Positions 1 through 7,186 of a DNA stretch of 20,483 nt are shown one piece after another. The translations under genes and the position numbers were made by a program. The notes beneath the pieces are model-generated. The model had not been told where the DNA came from and searched no databases. It was given only the letters and a program-made list of their open reading frames with translations. The stretch comes from an uncultured Bacilli bacterium (GTDB lineage: Bacteria > Bacillota_I > Bacilli_A > RF39 > UBA660), in contig CANQEF010000007.1 in the NCBI GenBank assembly GCA_947594675.1, forward strand, positions 1-20,483, written 5' to 3'. Each line of letters starts with the position of its first letter. The first letter of the stretch is position 1.

Positions 1-201
<201 letters not shown>

Positions 202-296
202 ATTTATTTATTTTTAGTTTGTTCAATTTTTCCTAGCTACTCAAAATTGACGTTTTGCTTAGTTTTCAAAGATCATTTGTCGCTTTGTCACGACGC
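202..296 (-). promoter_or_regulatory. rRNA leader with boxA-like antitermination element
   Basis: This is the transcribed spacer between the promoter nearest 16S and the mature 16S end. On the minus strand, at about 258-275, it contains GATCTTTGAAAACTAAG. This closely resembles the boxA element in front of Bacillus rRNA genes, which NusB/NusE bind to let RNA polymerase resist termination. The match to boxA is read directly; its function is inferred from position and from the known family. Confidence 0.65.
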
Positions 297-302
297 ATTA
301 CT

Positions 303-331
303 AATATACCAAATATTTTTTTTAGTGTCAA
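303..331 (-). promoter_or_regulatory. rRNA promoter 1 (nearest 16S), sigma-A type
   Basis: On the minus strand TTGACA (complement of 326-331) is followed by exactly 17 bp and then TATATT (complement of 303-308). An A-rich tract just upstream of the -35 could act as an UP element. It is the last of four identically built promoters reading into the 16S gene. Confidence 0.88.
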
Positions 332-355
332 CATTTTTTTTATTTTTTTTGACAT
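326..355. repeat. 30-bp direct repeat, copy 1 (second copy at 426-455)
   Basis: A 30-bp block is repeated without change at 426-455. It contains the -35 hexamer of an rRNA promoter plus its A/T-tract upstream element, and ends in an inverted copy of the hexamer (TGTCAA ... TTGACA). This suggests that the tandem promoter array grew by local duplication. Confidence 0.85.
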
Positions 356-402
356 TTTTATTTGGACATTTTTTTACAGCCTTTTTTTTCGACTGCCCCA
401 TT

Positions 403-431
403 AATATAGCAAATCGAATAAATTATGTCAA
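403..431 (-). promoter_or_regulatory. rRNA promoter 2, sigma-A type
   Basis: Minus strand: TTGACA at 426-431, 17-bp spacer, TATATT at 403-408. It lies exactly 100 bp upstream of promoter 1 and shares with it an identical 30-bp -35/upstream block. Confidence 0.88.
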
Positions 432-455
432 CATTTTTTTTATTTTTTTTGACAT
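426..455. repeat. 30-bp direct repeat, copy 2
   Basis: Identical to 326-355 and exactly 100 bp away. It includes the -35 element of rRNA promoter 2 and its upstream A/T tract. Confidence 0.85.
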
Positions 456-475
456 GTTTTTCAAGCTGCGAATTT

Positions 476-504
476 AATATAACAAATCAAATTTACAATG
501 TCAA
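476..504 (-). promoter_or_regulatory. rRNA promoter 3, sigma-A type
   Basis: Minus strand: TTGACA at 499-504, 17-bp spacer, TATATT at 476-481. It is 73 bp upstream of promoter 2 and preceded by an A-rich tract. Confidence 0.87.
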
Positions 505-561
505 TAAAAAAATAACTTTTTTTAATTTTGTTGGCAAACAATGTTTTTTGGCTGCTTTATT

Positions 562-590
562 AATATAACAGACTAAAAATACCGTGTCAA
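562..590 (-). promoter_or_regulatory. rRNA promoter 4 (most distal), sigma-A type
   Basis: Minus strand: TTGACA at 585-590, 17-bp spacer, TATATT at 562-567. It is 86 bp upstream of promoter 3 and is again preceded by an A-rich stretch. No further promoter of this form is visible beyond it. Between here and ntdP (about 600-807) I see only AT-rich intergenic sequence without a gene. Confidence 0.87.
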
Positions 591-807
591 CAACTTTTTT
601 GTTTTTTTTTATTATATTTGTTGTTTCTTTAAATTAAATGTGTTTTAGATTTTAAATATGTTTAAATTTTCTAATAAAATTCTTAATGAACTAGAATACT
701 TTATATATAAAAGTAATAGATTTTTTTCATATCTTTTACTAGCAACCTATAATTGATTTATTTCGCCTTACCAAGCAAATTCCTAATACATAAAAAAATA
801 CAAAAAA

Positions 808-1347
808 TTATTTATTTTTTAATTTCTTGTACTTTTCATAATAACTTTCTATAGTTCCTGTTTCAAATGATAATTTCTTATTTCTTACAAGATTGATTAG
901 ACTTGTTAATTCATGTTTCAAAATATTATCTATTTCATCGGAATAATGCATTATAGTTTTATGGTACCTATATTCACCTCTATCAAGTACTTTAAAGCTA
1001 CCATCTGGAAAAACTCTTAAGTCAAGGTCATAATCAATATATTTTATTGTATTTTCTTCTATAAGAAACGGCGATGCTATATTACAGTAATAATAAATAC
1101 CATTTTTTTTATATTGGCCAATTATGTTATACCAAGATTTATAAAAAAAATATAAAACAGCAGGTTCTTTAGTTCGCCAGGTTCTACCATCTGATTCAGT
1201 AACTTTAGTTTTTTCATTTCCAAAAATAAGGTAATCATCATGGATTTCTAGTAGGACAGCTTCATCCCAGGTTCTATGGATTTTGCCATCATGTTTATAT
1301 CCATGGATTACGTATTTTTTTCCTACTACTAAGTTTTCTGTTTTCAT
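808..1347 (-). CDS. ntdP: DUF402 nucleoside tri-/diphosphate phosphatase (NtdP/YgaC type)
   Basis: Predicted cytosolic metal-dependent phosphatase that hydrolyses nucleoside tri- and diphosphates, as known for the B. subtilis YgaC and S. aureus SA1684 family. The 179-residue length matches that family. Landmarks line up well with YgaC: the N-terminal YKHDGKIHRTWDEA, then VTESDGRTWRTKEPA, IYYYCNIASPF, and IKYIDYDLDLRVFPDGSFK, which carries the conserved acidic cluster thought to bind metal, followed by a basic C-terminal helix. The ATG follows GAGGT on the minus strand, and a consensus promoter sits just upstream. It appears monocistronic, and its transcript runs toward the rRNA promoters. I see only a weak A/T hairpin after the stop, so the terminator is uncertain. 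The symbol is used on strong family resemblance. Confidence 0.93.
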   Translation of the reverse strand: MKTENLVVGKKYVIHGYKHDGKIHRTWDEAVLLEIHDDYLIFGNEKTKVTESDGRTWRTKEPAVLYFFYKSWYNIIGQYKKNGIYYYCNIASPFLIEENTIKYIDYDLDLRVFPDGSFKVLDRGEYRYHKTIMHYSDEIDNILKHELTSLINLVRNKKLSFETGTIESYYEKYKKLKNK

Positions 1348-1371
1348 ATTGTAATACCTCGTCCTGTGAAC

Positions 1372-1400
1372 ATTATACTAGCTTTAGGTCTTTTTTTCAA
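1372..1400 (-). promoter_or_regulatory. Promoter of ntdP
   Basis: On the minus strand TTGAAA (complement of 1395-1400), a 17-bp spacer and a perfect TATAAT (complement of 1372-1377). The predicted transcript start near 1365 leaves a leader of about 18 nt containing the ribosome binding site. Confidence 0.8.
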
Positions 1401-1441
1401 GTTTATATATTTTCTCTTATTTTTGCTAATTTATTGCATAT

Positions 1442-1466
1442 TAAAAGCTAACACTTATTTGTTAGC
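1442..1466 (-). terminator. Intrinsic terminator of the DUF308/small membrane protein pair
   Basis: The minus strand can fold GCTAACA with TGTTAGC (1460-1466 against 1447-1453), a perfect 7-bp stem with a 6-nt loop, followed by TTTTAAT. The hairpin overlaps the stop codon of the small membrane protein gene. The U-tract is short, so efficiency may be modest. Confidence 0.65.
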
Positions 1467-1646
1467 TAATGATTTTATACCCCAGTAAGCAAATACGAAT
1501 AATACTCCTAAAACAACTGGTCCCATCCATGGAGAATCCATGTGTTCTGCTGCAAAAGCATTTAATTTATCATTCCACTGATCAATCAATTTAGAAAGTT
1601 TTGAGGCAATTAATATATAATTTGATAATTCTATCGTAAAAATCAC
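1455..1646 (-). CDS. Small single-pass membrane protein, unknown function
   Basis: A 63-residue protein with no family I recognise. The N-terminal half is amphipathic (ELSNYILIASKLSKLIDQW); residues about 42-60 (GPVVLGVLFVFAYWGIKSL) form one probable membrane helix. The start is a GTG whose bases overlap the TGA stop of the DUF308 gene (GTGA), so translation is probably coupled to that gene; no strong ribosome binding site is seen. The tight coupling suggests it works with the DUF308 protein, perhaps as a small partner subunit, but this is inference. A terminator hairpin follows directly. Confidence 0.62.
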   Translation of the reverse strand: MIFTIELSNYILIASKLSKLIDQWNDKLNAFAAEHMDSPWMGPVVLGVLFVFAYWGIKSLANK

Positions 1647-2290
1647 TTCTTTTCTTTTTTATTCTTTTTATTATTAGTCTTTTTTTGAGACTTGGTTTCT
1701 TCTTCTACAATTACAGCGTCTGAAATATTTTCTTCTACTGTTTTTTGAATTTCTTTAACATTATTTCCTATGCTAACTGTTGATATTATGTCTAGTATAG
1801 AATAAAGCGAAATTAGAATTCCAATTATTTTTGTTAAAAATACAGCTCCTTTGAAAGGGTTAAATAAAAGAATAACACCAAATACAGTACTAATTATTGA
1901 AACAATCAAAGTACCTTTCCATAAATCATTATTGACAGCCTTTAATTCAAAAGCGTATTGTAATTTTGTTGCACTATTTATGATTATTCCGATACCTATT
2001 ACTATTGGCAAGATACTTGCTATTGCATGGGGATTTTTAATAACTAATATTCCTAAAATGACGGTTACAACTCCATAGACAATATTTAATTTTTCTTTAT
2101 ATTGGTTATTTACACTTTTAATGAATTTAAGAATTCCTAGTATTCCCAAAGCAATTAAAATTCCACCTATTACATAAGATATAGAAATAATTGTTACTTC
2201 GGATTGAAATATTAGTAATAGTCCTAGTAATAATAATGTTAATGAAGTTAGTACTGAAGATGTAAAAAATTTTTTTAATAGTTTGTCCAT
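1643..2290 (-). CDS. DUF308 (HdeD-like) integral membrane protein
   Basis: A 215-residue protein with about six hydrophobic helices, rich in G/I/L/V, in three hairpin-like pairs (residues about 9-32, 34-57, 68-85, 88-107, 122-143, 150-172). A charged, lysine-rich C-terminal tail of about 40 residues ends in KKNKKEKK. This is the layout of the DUF308/HdeD family, whose E. coli member is tied to acid stress but whose molecular role is not known. The ATG has an excellent AAGGAGG seven bases upstream. The gene has its own extended -10 promoter and overlaps the downstream small membrane protein gene by 4 nt. Family assignment is good; function is unknown. Confidence 0.8.
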   Translation of the reverse strand: MDKLLKKFFTSSVLTSLTLLLLGLLLIFQSEVTIISISYVIGGILIALGILGILKFIKSVNNQYKEKLNIVYGVVTVILGILVIKNPHAIASILPIVIGIGIIINSATKLQYAFELKAVNNDLWKGTLIVSIISTVFGVILLFNPFKGAVFLTKIIGILISLYSILDIISTVSIGNNVKEIQKTVEENISDAVIVEEETKSQKKTNNKKNKKEKK

Positions 2291-2321
2291 AATAGAACCT
2301 CCTTGTATAATCGTTATCTTT

Positions 2322-2327
2322 ATTATA
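2322..2327 (-). promoter_or_regulatory. Extended -10 promoter of the DUF308 gene
   Basis: The minus strand reads TGCTATAAT, a TGn extended -10 with perfect TATAAT (complement of 2322-2327). It lies about 32 bp before the ATG and right over the stop codon of the preceding VanZ/RDD gene. No good -35 is visible, which fits an extended -10 promoter. It makes the DUF308 pair at least partly independent of gpsA. Confidence 0.6.
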
Positions 2328-3555
2328 GCATATTTTTTTTGTTTGAAACATTTTTTTCAACAGAAATTGTTGATTTTTTATCTGTAATTGGCTTTTTTCT
2401 TGCTTTTTCCACAGTTTCTTGTTGATTGTCTTGTTTTTCTTTATTATTATCCACAATTATTGTGGAAATATTTTTTGTATTTGTTAATTTTTCATATAAA
2501 AATATGTTATCTTTATGAAAAAATGATTTAATATAATAGATAATATTTATAATTTGTAAGAGTAATATAAGTATTTTTAGTACAATAAAAAATATGTTAT
2601 CTTTTGTGTGTAGATTATATTCTACTAGTTTAATCCATAAAAATGGGAATAAGATAAAGTATATTAAAATTATGTTTCTTAAAAGTATTTTGTACCAAGT
2701 GACTTTTTTAGTAATTCCGGATATTTTTATTTTTACTATTTTTTTACCTAAGGTTTGCCCTTTAGTTATTATAGGGATTAGTAGGAAATAAAATGAAGTA
2801 CTTATTAGAATGCTAAAATTTTCAAAAATAGAATTATATAGAATTATTTTGATTACTAGATCTAAAACAATTACAAATAAGATATCAATCGATAATGATA
2901 AAATCCTTCTTAATAAAGAAACTTTTTGTCCTTTTAAATAGCTTTTTTCTTCTAATTCATCTCGACTAGGTAGAAAATGCATTAACAAAGGGGATAATAT
3001 GTGTCCAAGTAAGCCTCCCGTAGTGTTGATAATTAAATCATCTACGTCAAAAATACGATAAGCTCTTGGGTATATTCCATATAATCCGCTAAGTTGCGTT
3101 AATTCGAAAAATAGACTTAAAAGAAAAGTTAAGATGATTGTTTGATACCACTTCTTTTTAAAATAGTATCGTAGATAGAAACCAAAAGGCATTGTTAGAA
3201 GAAAATTAAATAGTACAGTATAGACCGTTGGTGTGTTCATAAAAGATAGAAGGGATTTTATATTTGTTATTTTCCATGATGTTGTTAAGGTAATATCGTT
3301 AATAAAATTAAAAGGCTGCAGTTGCGTTGTTGCTGTTTTTAAAGTACTAACTAATTCTTTTGATGGCAGTGGTAAAATTACCATAAAATAAGCGGTTATT
3401 AGGTACAAAATAAGACTATAAAATATGATACTTTTTAAGAATGGTATAGCTCCATATTTTTGATATTCATGAATTAAAAATGGTATTGTCAAAATAAGAG
3501 CTACAAAAGGAAAAACAAGTATAGCAATTTCAATTGATAATTTATATGATTCCAT
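2323..3555 (-). CDS. VanZ-like / RDD two-domain membrane protein
   Basis: A membrane protein of 410 residues. Residues about 12-195 form a VanZ-like domain with four to five helices and the family signature FFELTQL (149-155), then YRIFDVDDLIINTTGGLLG (166-184). Residues about 213-345 form an RDD domain: LRRILSLSIDIL opens it and KGQTLGKKIVKIKI (265-278) is the typical core. A hydrophilic, lysine-rich tail (about 365-410) follows. VanZ relatives affect glycopeptide/lipoglycopeptide susceptibility; RDD proteins are often small transport-like membrane proteins. The joint role here is unknown. I chose the ATG at 3555 because AAAGGAG stands 4 nt before it; a TTG five codons upstream (3570) would place that binding site inside the gene. 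It starts 2 nt after the gpsA stop, so the two are an operon. Confidence 0.85.
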   Translation of the reverse strand: MESYKLSIEIAILVFPFVALILTIPFLIHEYQKYGAIPFLKSIIFYSLILYLITAYFMVILPLPSKELVSTLKTATTQLQPFNFINDITLTTSWKITNIKSLLSFMNTPTVYTVLFNFLLTMPFGFYLRYYFKKKWYQTIILTFLLSLFFELTQLSGLYGIYPRAYRIFDVDDLIINTTGGLLGHILSPLLMHFLPSRDELEEKSYLKGQKVSLLRRILSLSIDILFVIVLDLVIKIILYNSIFENFSILISTSFYFLLIPIITKGQTLGKKIVKIKISGITKKVTWYKILLRNIILIYFILFPFLWIKLVEYNLHTKDNIFFIVLKILILLLQIINIIYYIKSFFHKDNIFLYEKLTNTKNISTIIVDNNKEKQDNQQETVEKARKKPITDKKSTISVEKNVSNKKNML

Positions 3556-3556
3556 T

Positions 3557-4540
3557 TTACTCCTTTTCAATTAGAAAGCGTAGTAGTTTTTCTGGATTTT
3601 TTCCTTCTACAGCTATCTCATATATTAAATCAATTATTGGAATTGATATTTTTTTATCTTTAAGCATTTTGTGTATTGAAACAACTGTATAGTAGCCTTC
3701 AACAGTTATTTTGTCTAAGTATTCTTTTATTTGTTCAGGAGAATTTTTTTCGCCTAATAGTTTACCAAAGGAGTAATTTCTACTTTTTTCTGATGTGCAT
3801 GTTAAAAGTAAGTCACCTATTCCTGCAAATGATAAAACAGTTCTTTTATCGCAGTTAAAAGAGTCAAGAATCACTTCCATATCATGCATAGCCTCTGTTA
3901 TTAACATAGCTTTTGTAGAATCATTAGCTTTAAGACCTGCTAGTATTCCTGATGAGATAGCGATAACATTTTTTATAGAGCCACATATTTCAACGCCAAT
4001 TATATCGGATGTTGTTCGTAATTTTATATAGTCATTTTTAAGAGCTTTTTCTACTAATTGCTTTGTTTTTTCGTTAGTTGTTGCTAAAGTAAGGCCTGCT
4101 GGCATTTTAGTTACTAAGTCGATTGCAAATGTTGGTCCACTTATTACTGCAATATTTCTAGTATCTAAATTTTTTTCTATGATTTCATTGATGAAGAAAC
4201 CTGTCTCTTGTTCAATTCCTTTTGTTGCTATTAATATGTGGTTATTTTTAATATAAGGTTTCATTAGTTTGCATAATTCGTCGACGAAAGCTGCTGGTAT
4301 TGCTATTATAAGGAGGTCTTTGTCTTTTATTGTTTGTTCTATATCAGTTGTAATTTTTATTTTATTAGAAATTTTGAAATTTGGAATTAATTTTTCATTT
4401 GACCTAGTCTTTTCTAAGTTTTCTTTTTCGGAAAGAAATTTTGTCCACATCGTAATATCACAGTTATTATTAGACATAATACTACTTAGAGCCATTCCAT
4501 AGGCTCCACATCCGAATAAACCTATTTTCATATTAATCAT
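3557..4540 (-). CDS. gpsA: NAD(P)-dependent glycerol-3-phosphate dehydrogenase
   Basis: Cytosolic enzyme that reduces dihydroxyacetone phosphate to sn-glycerol 3-phosphate, the backbone of membrane phospholipids. The 327 residues match the family length. The Rossmann dinucleotide loop GLFGCGAYG is at 8-15. Further signatures are ATKGIE (105-110), SGPTFAID (134-141), the catalytic lysine K190 within CGSIKNVIAISSG, and AGIGDLLLTC followed by SRNYSFG (239-259). The ATG at 4540 follows GAGGA at short range; a second ATG three codons in (4531) is also possible. It is the first gene of a pair with the VanZ/RDD gene and reads away from the gene at 5025 across a 480-bp divergent intergenic region. 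Confidence 0.95.
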   Translation of the reverse strand: MINMKIGLFGCGAYGMALSSIMSNNNCDITMWTKFLSEKENLEKTRSNEKLIPNFKISNKIKITTDIEQTIKDKDLLIIAIPAAFVDELCKLMKPYIKNNHILIATKGIEQETGFFINEIIEKNLDTRNIAVISGPTFAIDLVTKMPAGLTLATTNEKTKQLVEKALKNDYIKLRTTSDIIGVEICGSIKNVIAISSGILAGLKANDSTKAMLITEAMHDMEVILDSFNCDKRTVLSFAGIGDLLLTCTSEKSRNYSFGKLLGEKNSPEQIKEYLDKITVEGYYTVVSIHKMLKDKKISIPIIDLIYEIAVEGKNPEKLLRFLIEKE

Positions 4541-5010
4541 ATATTCCTCGTATAATCAACCTTAGGTAGATTATTAATCTATTCGATTGATTCTTTCTAT
4601 TTAGATTTTTTGAGTTATAGTAACTCTTGTCTCTTAACATAAGTAGAGTATTTTATACAAAGCTTTTTGTTTGCTTGGTCGTATAATTGGCATAAAATTT
4701 ATTTATTATAATACTTAGATTATAATAGTTAAATGCTTTTTATTTAGTTTTAGCATTTCTTAAGTAATTTGTCTAGAGGTTTAATTTATTTTGATGTTAT
4801 AGTTGATTTTCATTGTAAATACAATTTTTATTATGTCAGTTGCATATGTTTCAAGATTAAGCTTTTTATGTAGTTGAGATTTTTTTGATATTGTAAGGTA
4901 ATTTATTTTAGTTAAAGCTTTTTATAAATGTAGTAGCACTTCTTATGTAAAATTTATTTGTTGAAAAATATTAGTTTTGACTTTGATGATGTTTTGACAT
5001 ATACTTTAGA
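4541..5010. promoter_or_regulatory. Divergent intergenic region with short palindromes
   Basis: About 480 bp without a gene between gpsA (leftward) and the LysM-like protein gene (rightward). Two compact inverted repeats lie on the gpsA side: 4567-4581 (TAGATTA-T-TAATCTA, 7-bp arms) and 4612-4626 (GAGTTA-TAG-TAACTC, 6-bp arms). Either could be an operator or a leader hairpin for gpsA. Several TATAAT-like hexamers occur around 4700-4725 on both strands, but none has a -35 at the right distance. No riboswitch or small RNA is recognisable. Confidence 0.4.
4977..5005 (+). promoter_or_regulatory. Promoter of the LysM-like protein gene
   Basis: TTGACT (4977-4982), a 17-bp spacer and TATACT (5000-5005). 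The predicted start of transcription near 5012 falls at the ribosome binding site AGAGGTGAT, so the leader would be only about 13 nt. Confidence 0.68.
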
Positions 5011-5024
5011 TAGAGGTGATAGTT

Positions 5025-6068
5025 TTGGAGAAAAAGAATCATTATAAAATCAACCCGGAAACAATTAATCAAGATTTTTTTAATAAGGTTAATAATGCTA
5101 AGTTATTATTGAAACGAAAAAGTGTACGTGGTGCAATAATCGGTTTATCTGGTTTATCAATATTTGCATCTGGCATTGCTGTGGGAAGTCGTAATGTTGA
5201 GAGAAATCAGCAAAATGTAGTTAGTGAAGTAGAAGTTAATGAAATAAGTAATGAAAAGAATGATGATGTTTTTTCTAAGTTTGATGTCGGGATTGAACCT
5301 TCTTTACTTAAAAATCCTTTAGCTATCAGTTTAGAAGACGTTAATTCGCTTAATATCATCATCAATAATAATAAAAGTAGTAATTCGTTTTTCAATAATG
5401 TTTGTGAAGGACTACAAGATGATGGTGTTGTTTTTAGTACTACTAGTGATTGCCAGAATGTGGATGTTCCTGGTAGTGTGGTTATAACTCTTGATCAATT
5501 GTATTTGTCTAGTCCTGAAATGGTATTTTTTGCTCCTTTCGACAATAGTAGAAAGGGAGATTCTGATGCTTTAGCTTTGTCCATGGAAACTAGTTTTAAG
5601 AATAACAATTTTTCAACAGATGGAGTTTTTTGTGGGAAAGTTGGCTATAGAAAATCGCCTCTTGGAGAATTTATTTCTAGAGTGCCAACTTCAACGGAGG
5701 AGGCTATTGATAGCAAAACAAATTGTAGTTTTGTGACAGTTTCATTTGGAACAACTTTTCCTGATACTGAAAAAGTCGTAGATAGTATTGAAGAAGGATT
5801 AGCAAGATTTGTTTATTATCAGAATGAAAAAGGTTATGGCGAAGATTTAATCTATCGTGTGCAAGGTGGAGATATTATGCCCACTATTCAAGAAAAATTT
5901 AATAATGCAACTGTTGAAGATATAAATAGTTACAATAATTTAAATGATAAAAGTAATTATGTTTATATGGATAATACATTAATAAATCCTCAAGTAGCTA
6001 AAATGGGATTTTCTAATGCAAATAAGAATATAAGTTTAAATTTGGAAAAAGCAAATTTCTACAATTAG
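5025..6068 (+). CDS. Membrane-anchored extracellular protein with LysM-like C-terminus, unknown function
   Basis: I do not recognise the whole protein. Numbered from the TTG (347 residues), a basic cytoplasmic segment (KLLLKRKSVRG) precedes one hydrophobic helix at about 36-54, with no lipobox, so it is probably a signal anchor with the rest outside. A polar linker follows, then a compact region at about 150-270 containing APFDNSRKGDSDALALSM, KVGYRKSPLGE, VPTSTEEA and VTVSFGTTFPD. Residues about 276-322 (YRVQGGDIMPTIQEKF ... VEDINSYNNLN ... NTLINPQ) follow the LysM pattern of peptidoglycan-binding domains, in divergent form. The TTG at 5025 is preferred over the GTG at 5016 because the GTG lies inside AGAGGTGAT, the ribosome binding site. 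Four cysteines occur in the outer part. A role at the cell wall is inference. Confidence 0.7.
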   Translation: MEKKNHYKINPETINQDFFNKVNNAKLLLKRKSVRGAIIGLSGLSIFASGIAVGSRNVERNQQNVVSEVEVNEISNEKNDDVFSKFDVGIEPSLLKNPLAISLEDVNSLNIIINNNKSSNSFFNNVCEGLQDDGVVFSTTSDCQNVDVPGSVVITLDQLYLSSPEMVFFAPFDNSRKGDSDALALSMETSFKNNNFSTDGVFCGKVGYRKSPLGEFISRVPTSTEEAIDSKTNCSFVTVSFGTTFPDTEKVVDSIEEGLARFVYYQNEKGYGEDLIYRVQGGDIMPTIQEKFNNATVEDINSYNNLNDKSNYVYMDNTLINPQVAKMGFSNANKNISLNLEKANFYN

Positions 6069-6107
6069 GAAAAGTTTGTGAGATATTTTGCTTAAAATAT
6101 GTAAAGG

Positions 6108-6146
6108 AAAAAGAAACGTAAAAATATAAGATTTGTTTCTTTTTTA
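6108..6146 (+). terminator. Terminator after the LysM-like protein gene
   Basis: AAAAAGAAAC (6108-6117) pairs with GTTTCTTTTT (6135-6144) around a 17-nt loop, and the run of T follows directly. The stem is A/T-dominated, so it is weaker than a GC-rich terminator, but it is in the right place. Confidence 0.55.
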
Positions 6147-6265
6147 ATTTTGTGCAGCAAAATTGTATTTGTCTAAGATTTTATTTGCAAACTATAAATT
6201 ATAGTGGAAATTACTTTTGCACTTGAGTTATTATTTAAGCATAAATGGAATAAGATATTTTTATA

Positions 6266-6294
6266 TTGAAACTATTTAATTTTTATGTTATACT
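6266..6294 (+). promoter_or_regulatory. Promoter of tRNA-Trp
   Basis: TTGAAA (6266-6271), 17-bp spacer, and TATACT (6289-6294) preceded by TGT, which makes an extended -10. Transcription would start near 6301, 13 nt before the tRNA. Confidence 0.8.
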
Positions 6295-6313
6295 TTTCTT
6301 GCTTGAGATATTT

Positions 6314-6387
6314 AGGGGATTAGTTTAATGGTAAAATCGTGGTCTCCAAAACCATTGTTAAGTGTTCGACTCACTTATCCCCTGCCA
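6314..6387 (+). tRNA. tRNA-Trp (anticodon CCA)
   Basis: A 74-nt cloverleaf. The acceptor stem AGGGGAT pairs with ATCCCCT over 7 bp, followed by discriminator G and an encoded CCA. The D arm is GTTT/AAAT around AATGGTA. The anticodon stem GTGGT/ACCAT encloses the loop CTCCAAA with anticodon CCA. The T arm is AAGTG/CACTT around TTCGACT. Anticodon CCA reads UGG only; with TGA used as a stop in this window, it supports the standard code. It stands alone with its own promoter and terminator and marks the edge between core-like and accessory-like DNA. Confidence 0.96.
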
Positions 6388-6422
6388 TAGCAATTATTCG
6401 CTTTTTAGCGTTTTAGATACAC

Positions 6423-6454
6423 GAATCTAGTTTTAAAAATTAGATTCTTTTTTT
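6423..6454 (+). terminator. Terminator of tRNA-Trp
   Basis: GAATCTA (6423-6429) pairs perfectly with TAGATTC (6441-6447); the loop can extend the stem with TTTT/AAAA pairing, and eight T follow. A convincing intrinsic terminator. Confidence 0.85.
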
Positions 6455-6516
6455 AATTAATAACTTGTATATGTTTTTGAACAGGGTTAACATTGATATT
6501 ATAGAGGTGACTTGTA

Positions 6517-6754
6517 ATGACAACAAAAAAATTTTTAAATTAATGAGGCTGTTCTTGTAAACATATCATGTTCTTGATTCTGTATATCAACATTTTTGTT
6601 TAGGCTATCCCAAAGATATAGATGATGAGATTGTAAATTTGATAACTCATTTAATAGATTATATTATCCATAAGATAAATCTATGGATGTTGATATGTCA
6701 GATTATGAAATAATTAAGAGCGTTATTATTTATAAGGATAAAAAGAAAAAATAA
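6517..6754 (+). pseudogene. Decayed reading frame, unknown function
   Basis: An AGAGGTGA ribosome binding site stands 6 nt before an ATG at 6517, but the frame stops after eight codons (MTTKKFLN). Protein-like text then continues in other frames: NEAVLVNISC from 6542 (+1), GYPKDIDDEIVNLITHLIDY from 6603 (+2), and MDVDMSDYEIIKSVIIY up to a TAA at 6752 (+1 again). This pattern fits a small gene broken by several frameshifts. I cannot name the family. The alternative is simple non-coding AT-rich DNA with a chance start signal. Confidence 0.35.
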
Positions 6755-6792
6755 AACAACTCTGTACTAGCAGTTGTATATCGGCTACCTCT

Positions 6793-7103
6793 TTAATATT
6801 TATATATTACTAAAACTTGACATTTTTTTAATTCAGCACAATGTTTGTCAATTTTTTCATCATCACTTAATTTAGATAACTTTTTTTATTTTTTGTAATC
6901 ATATTTTGTATTTTGAAATATTCATTGATTGTAAAAAAATCTTTAATTTTTGATATTATAGTAGAATTATCTTCATATTCTTTATACTCTTTAGCCATTT
7001 GTCTTATACAAGCTTGTGCATGATTTTTTTCTACATAAGCAAATTCCTGTTCCTTAACTAAAAAAGTTTCAAAAATATATTCATTAACACTGATATTAGT
7101 CAT
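6793..7103 (-). pseudogene. Small hypothetical gene, truncated by a frameshift in a poly-A run
   Basis: The intact part runs from the ATG at 7103, with AAGGAAAG 8 nt upstream, to a TAA at 6867-6869 and gives 78 residues (MTNISVNEYIFETFLVKEQE ... NKKSYLN). It is hydrophilic and helical, of no family I recognise. Just before the stop lies a run of seven A on the minus strand (complement of 6881-6887). If that run had eight A, the frame would continue as KKKLSKLSDDEKIDKHCAEL and on to a stop at 6793-6795, giving about 103 residues. The extension reads like real protein, so a one-base loss (mutation, slippage or assembly error) is likely. The gene is divergent from the XRE gene at 7187, a common arrangement in mobile elements. 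Confidence 0.55.
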
Positions 7104-7186
7104 GTCCAATTCTTTCCTTAATTTTCAGCAATACCATCTCGTGTTTATTTTATAGAAAAAGGTTAAACTAGAAATGGTGGTGTTAG

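Noticed and set aside
4994..4999. TTGACA at 4994 as -35 of the LysM-like protein gene
   Set aside because: A -10 at 17 bp would fall past the ribosome binding site, close to the start codon; TTGACT at 4977 with TATACT at 5000 is the better pair.
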